Shown here one piece after another: positions 6,157 through 7,833 of a stretch of 7,833 nucleotides of DNA; position 1 is the stretch's first letter; the number at the start of each line of letters is the position of its first letter. The stretch is taken from assembly GCA_944389715.1 (NCBI GenBank), contig CALXNI010000116.1, positions 1-7,833 on the forward strand, in the 5' to 3' direction. The translations under genes were made by a program, and so were the position numbers. The notes under the pieces are model-generated. The model had not been told where the DNA came from. It worked only from the letters and a program-made list of their open reading frames with translations, and ran no database searches. The stretch comes from an uncultured Clostridia bacterium. Lineage in GTDB: Bacteria > Bacillota > Clostridia > TANB77 > CAG-508.

Positions 6157-7272
6157 ATGTCATATTTAGGAGAAGATATTAAAAAACTAGGATTTGGACT
6201 AATGAGGCTTCCACAAAAAGATGGAAAAATAGACATAGAACAAACAAAAGAAATGGTAGATCATTTTTTGGATGCAGGATTTACATATTTTGATACAGCT
6301 TGGGCATACCAAGGTAGTGAGGACGCAATAAGACAGGCGTTAGTTGAGAGATATCCAAGAGAAAGTTTTAAGCTTGCAACAAAAAATGCAGCTTGGATAA
6401 ATTGTAAAACAAGAGAAGAAGCAATAGCACAATTTGATACATCTTTAAAACAAACAGGAGCAGGATATTTTGACTTTTATTTATTGCATAATTTAGGAGA
6501 ATCAAGAACTAAATCATTTGATGACTTTGATATGTGGAGTTGGATTAAGGAAAAGAAAGAAGAAGGTAAAATTAAACACATGGGATTTTCATTCCACTCT
6601 ACACCAGAAGAATTAGAAGATATATTAGAAAAACATCCAGAAATGGAATTTGTACAACTTCAAATAAATTATGCAGATTGGGATAACCCAGCAGTACAGT
6701 CAAGGGCTTGCTACGAAGTTGCAAGAAAACATGGAAAACCTGTAATAATTATGGAGCCAGTAAAAGGTGGGATGCTTGCAAACCCACCAGAGCCAGTTCA
6801 AGAAGTATTAAAAAAAGCAAACGATAATCTATCATTTGCATCTTGGGCAATTAAATTTGCAGCAAACTTAGATGGAGTAATTACTGTTTTATCAGGAATG
6901 AGCAATTTAGAACAAATGGATGATAATATTTCATTTATGAAGGACTTTAAAAAATTATCAGACGAAGAAAAAAAGACAATTGATAAGGCACAAGAAATAT
7001 TAAAAACTATACCTTTAATTCCGTGTACTTCATGTAATTACTGTGCAAAGGTGTGTCCGATGAAAATTGGAATCTCAGGCTCATTTACAGCAATGAATTA
7101 TTTAACACTATACAAAGATAAAGCAGCAGCAAAACATCAAGAAGAATGGCTTGTAGGAGGACACGGGCTAAAATCAGCTAAAGAATGTATAAAATGCGGA
7201 AGATGTGAAAAAGTTTGTCCTCAACATTTGGAAATTAGAAAACTTTTAGAAAAAGTATCCAAAGTATTTTAA
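6157..7272 (+). CDS. Aldo/keto reductase with C-terminal double 4Fe-4S ferredoxin-like domain
   Basis: This 371-aa soluble oxidoreductase has residues 1-270 as the (beta/alpha)8 barrel of the aldo/keto reductase superfamily, with the catalytic tetrad visible: Asp46, Tyr51 (DTAWAYQGSE), Lys76 (LATKN) and His111 (FYLLHN). The C-terminal 80 residues add two clusters of the form CxxCxxCxxxCP: Cys290/293/296/300 and Cys344/347/350/354. These Fe-S AKRs occur mainly in anaerobes; the clusters may bring electrons from ferredoxin or a flavoprotein, but their partner is not known. Compared with classic AKRs of about 320 aa, the extra length is this domain. AGGAGGAG (6144-6151) starts at the cupin stop and ends 5 nt before the ATG. 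As the last gene of the MerR-led operon it is the probable effector enzyme, reducing an aldehyde, ketone or quinone. The sequence does not show whether it prefers NAD(P)H. Confidence 0.93.
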   Translation: MSYLGEDIKKLGFGLMRLPQKDGKIDIEQTKEMVDHFLDAGFTYFDTAWAYQGSEDAIRQALVERYPRESFKLATKNAAWINCKTREEAIAQFDTSLKQTGAGYFDFYLLHNLGESRTKSFDDFDMWSWIKEKKEEGKIKHMGFSFHSTPEELEDILEKHPEMEFVQLQINYADWDNPAVQSRACYEVARKHGKPVIIMEPVKGGMLANPPEPVQEVLKKANDNLSFASWAIKFAANLDGVITVLSGMSNLEQMDDNISFMKDFKKLSDEEKKTIDKAQEILKTIPLIPCTSCNYCAKVCPMKIGISGSFTAMNYLTLYKDKAAAKHQEEWLVGGHGLKSAKECIKCGRCEKVCPQHLEIRKLLEKVSKVF

Positions 7273-7293
7273 TACGAGACATTGCATAATATA

Positions 7294-7472
7294 CAATTTG
7301 TTAAAACACATCAATTTAAGAAGCGACGAATGTGATTGGAGTGTTTGTGCAATTCTTAAGGAAAATTGAAGGAGGAAGCGGGATACCGAGAGGCTCGTTC
7401 AATTTTACGCTAGAATTGCTAAAACATGTATTGAGCCGAGTAGCTGAATAAATTTATGTTTTTAACAAATTG
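7294..7472 (+). ncRNA. Candidate structured non-coding RNA (possibly raiA-motif-like)
   Basis: The 298-base gap between the AKR and DUF362 genes holds no plausible ORF but strong structure. P1: 7294-7308 pairs with 7457-7472 over 15 bp with one bulged T (7459). Inside are P2, TTAAGAA (7316-7322) with TTCTTAA (7353-7359), and P3, AAAATTGAA (7362-7370) with TTCAATTTT (7398-7406). P3 caps a GC-rich core with CGG-GATA-CCG (7379-7388). GGCTC (7392-7396), inside P3, can also pair with GAGCC (7433-7437), outside it, giving a pseudoknot; that choice excludes a local CGAG/CTCG hairpin. The loops (around 7323-7350 and 7371-7397) are much richer in G than the flanks, as in conserved RNA. Size, host type and multi-stem pseudoknotted form recall the raiA motif, but I cannot confirm the family. 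It could act alone or as a cis leader of DUF362. The + strand is inferred from the following T run. Confidence 0.62.
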
Positions 7473-7478
7473 CTATTT

Positions 7479-7505
7479 AAAAATTGAATTCACGCAATGA
7501 TTTTT
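7479..7505 (+). terminator. Weak candidate terminator after the structured RNA
   Basis: AAAAATTG (7479-7486) can pair with CAAT (7495-7498) and then, past a two-base GA bulge, with the T run at 7501-7505. The stem is AU-rich and imperfect, so termination would be inefficient. If real, it separates the RNA from the DUF362 gene. The remaining bases to 7570 are AT-rich, with TTGTTA (7508-7513) and TATAAA (7529-7534) only 15 bp apart, a poor promoter match. Confidence 0.35.
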
Positions 7506-7570
7506 ATTTGTTATTTAATTTAATAAACTATAAAACAATTAAATTTTCTAAAAAAGAAAGGAGCGATAAA

Positions 7571-7833
7571 ATGGAAAAAGCAAAAGTATATTTCTCAAAA
7601 GAAATATCAAAAGAAAATGTTGTAAAAATGTATGAAGCATTAAATAAAAAACTTCCAGGTAAAATTGCAGTAAAAGTTCACTCAGGAGAAGAAGGTAATC
7701 AAAACTACTTAAGACCAGAGTTTATGCAAGATATTATTAAACATGTAAATGGAACAATAGTAGAATGTAATACAGCTTATGAAGGAGAAAGAAACAGCAC
7801 AGAAAAGCACAAAAAATTAATAGAAAATCATGG
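7571..7833 (+). CDS. DUF362 domain-containing protein, 3'-truncated by window edge
   Basis: The gene opens with AAAGGAG (7557-7563), 7 nt before the ATG, and runs open to the window end (87 codons plus two bases). The visible part, with VYFSKEIS, LPGKIAVKVHSGEEGNQNYLRPE and NGTIVECNTAY..ERNST, matches the N-terminal region of DUF362 family proteins as I know them. Members are often 300-400 aa and many carry ferredoxin-type 4Fe-4S motifs further on, beyond this window. Function is unknown; they are common in anaerobes. No signal peptide is seen. It follows the candidate structured RNA, so that RNA could be part of its leader. Confidence 0.85.
   Translation, partial: MEKAKVYFSKEISKENVVKMYEALNKKLPGKIAVKVHSGEEGNQNYLRPEFMQDIIKHVNGTIVECNTAYEGERNSTEKHKKLIENH

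Noticed and set aside
7294..7472. 6S RNA as the identity of the structured segment
   Set aside because: 6S is one long rod with a large central bubble; this segment has two adjacent inner hairpins and a possible pseudoknot.
7273..7570. Known metabolite riboswitch upstream of DUF362
   Set aside because: I could not match the core motifs I know for TPP, FMN, SAM, cobalamin, lysine, glycine, preQ1, fluoride, Mn or ZTP classes, and no clear switching terminator adjoins the ribosome binding site.
1..7833. CRISPR array, tRNA or rRNA genes, insertion sequence or prophage
   Set aside because: No regularly spaced direct repeats, cloverleaf, rRNA sequence, transposase or phage gene was seen on either strand.

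Overview
The window is AT-rich (I estimate about 70% A+T by eye), with short intergenic gaps, strong AGGAGG-type ribosome binding sites, a T-box leader and Clostridia-like protein families. This points to a low-GC Firmicute, most likely a member of the Clostridia; I cannot name a genus. Every gene lies on the + strand.

Region 1 (1-2860) is translation-related. It begins inside mnmA (tRNA 2-thiouridylase; the 5' third lies outside the window). Next is a YfcE/MJ0936-like metallophosphodiesterase gene cut by a single in-frame TAA at 1081-1083, with both halves otherwise intact. A strong sigma-A-type promoter lies across the end of that broken gene and drives a tyrosine-specific T-box leader (specifier UAC, acceptor-pairing UGGU, overlapping antiterminator and terminator), which controls tyrS. 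A perfect 41-bp palindrome follows tyrS.

Region 2 (2861-5210) starts with a 26-bp near-palindrome plus a T run and a probable promoter. It then carries an ABC-F ATPase of the Lsa type (a possible lincosamide / streptogramin A / pleuromutilin ribosome-protection protein) and, 13 bp later, a ZIP-family metal transporter.

Region 3 (5211-7272) is a compact stress module: a MerR-family regulator of the AdhR/NmlR type (conserved Cys52) with a diagnostic promoter (19-bp spacer and an operator dyad between -35 and -10), then a small cupin and an aldo/keto reductase with two C-terminal 4Fe-4S cluster motifs. The three genes are nearly contiguous and are most simply read as a self-regulated operon answering reactive electrophiles such as aldehydes or quinones; the substrate is unknown.

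Region 4 (7273-7833) holds a roughly 180-nt non-coding segment closed by a 15-bp helix with several internal helices and a possible pseudoknot. It is a strong candidate structured RNA, possibly a raiA-motif relative. The window ends in the start of a DUF362-family gene.

The items most worth following up are the structured RNA at 7294-7472, the MerR-cupin-Fe/S-AKR operon, and the nonsense-interrupted phosphodiesterase.
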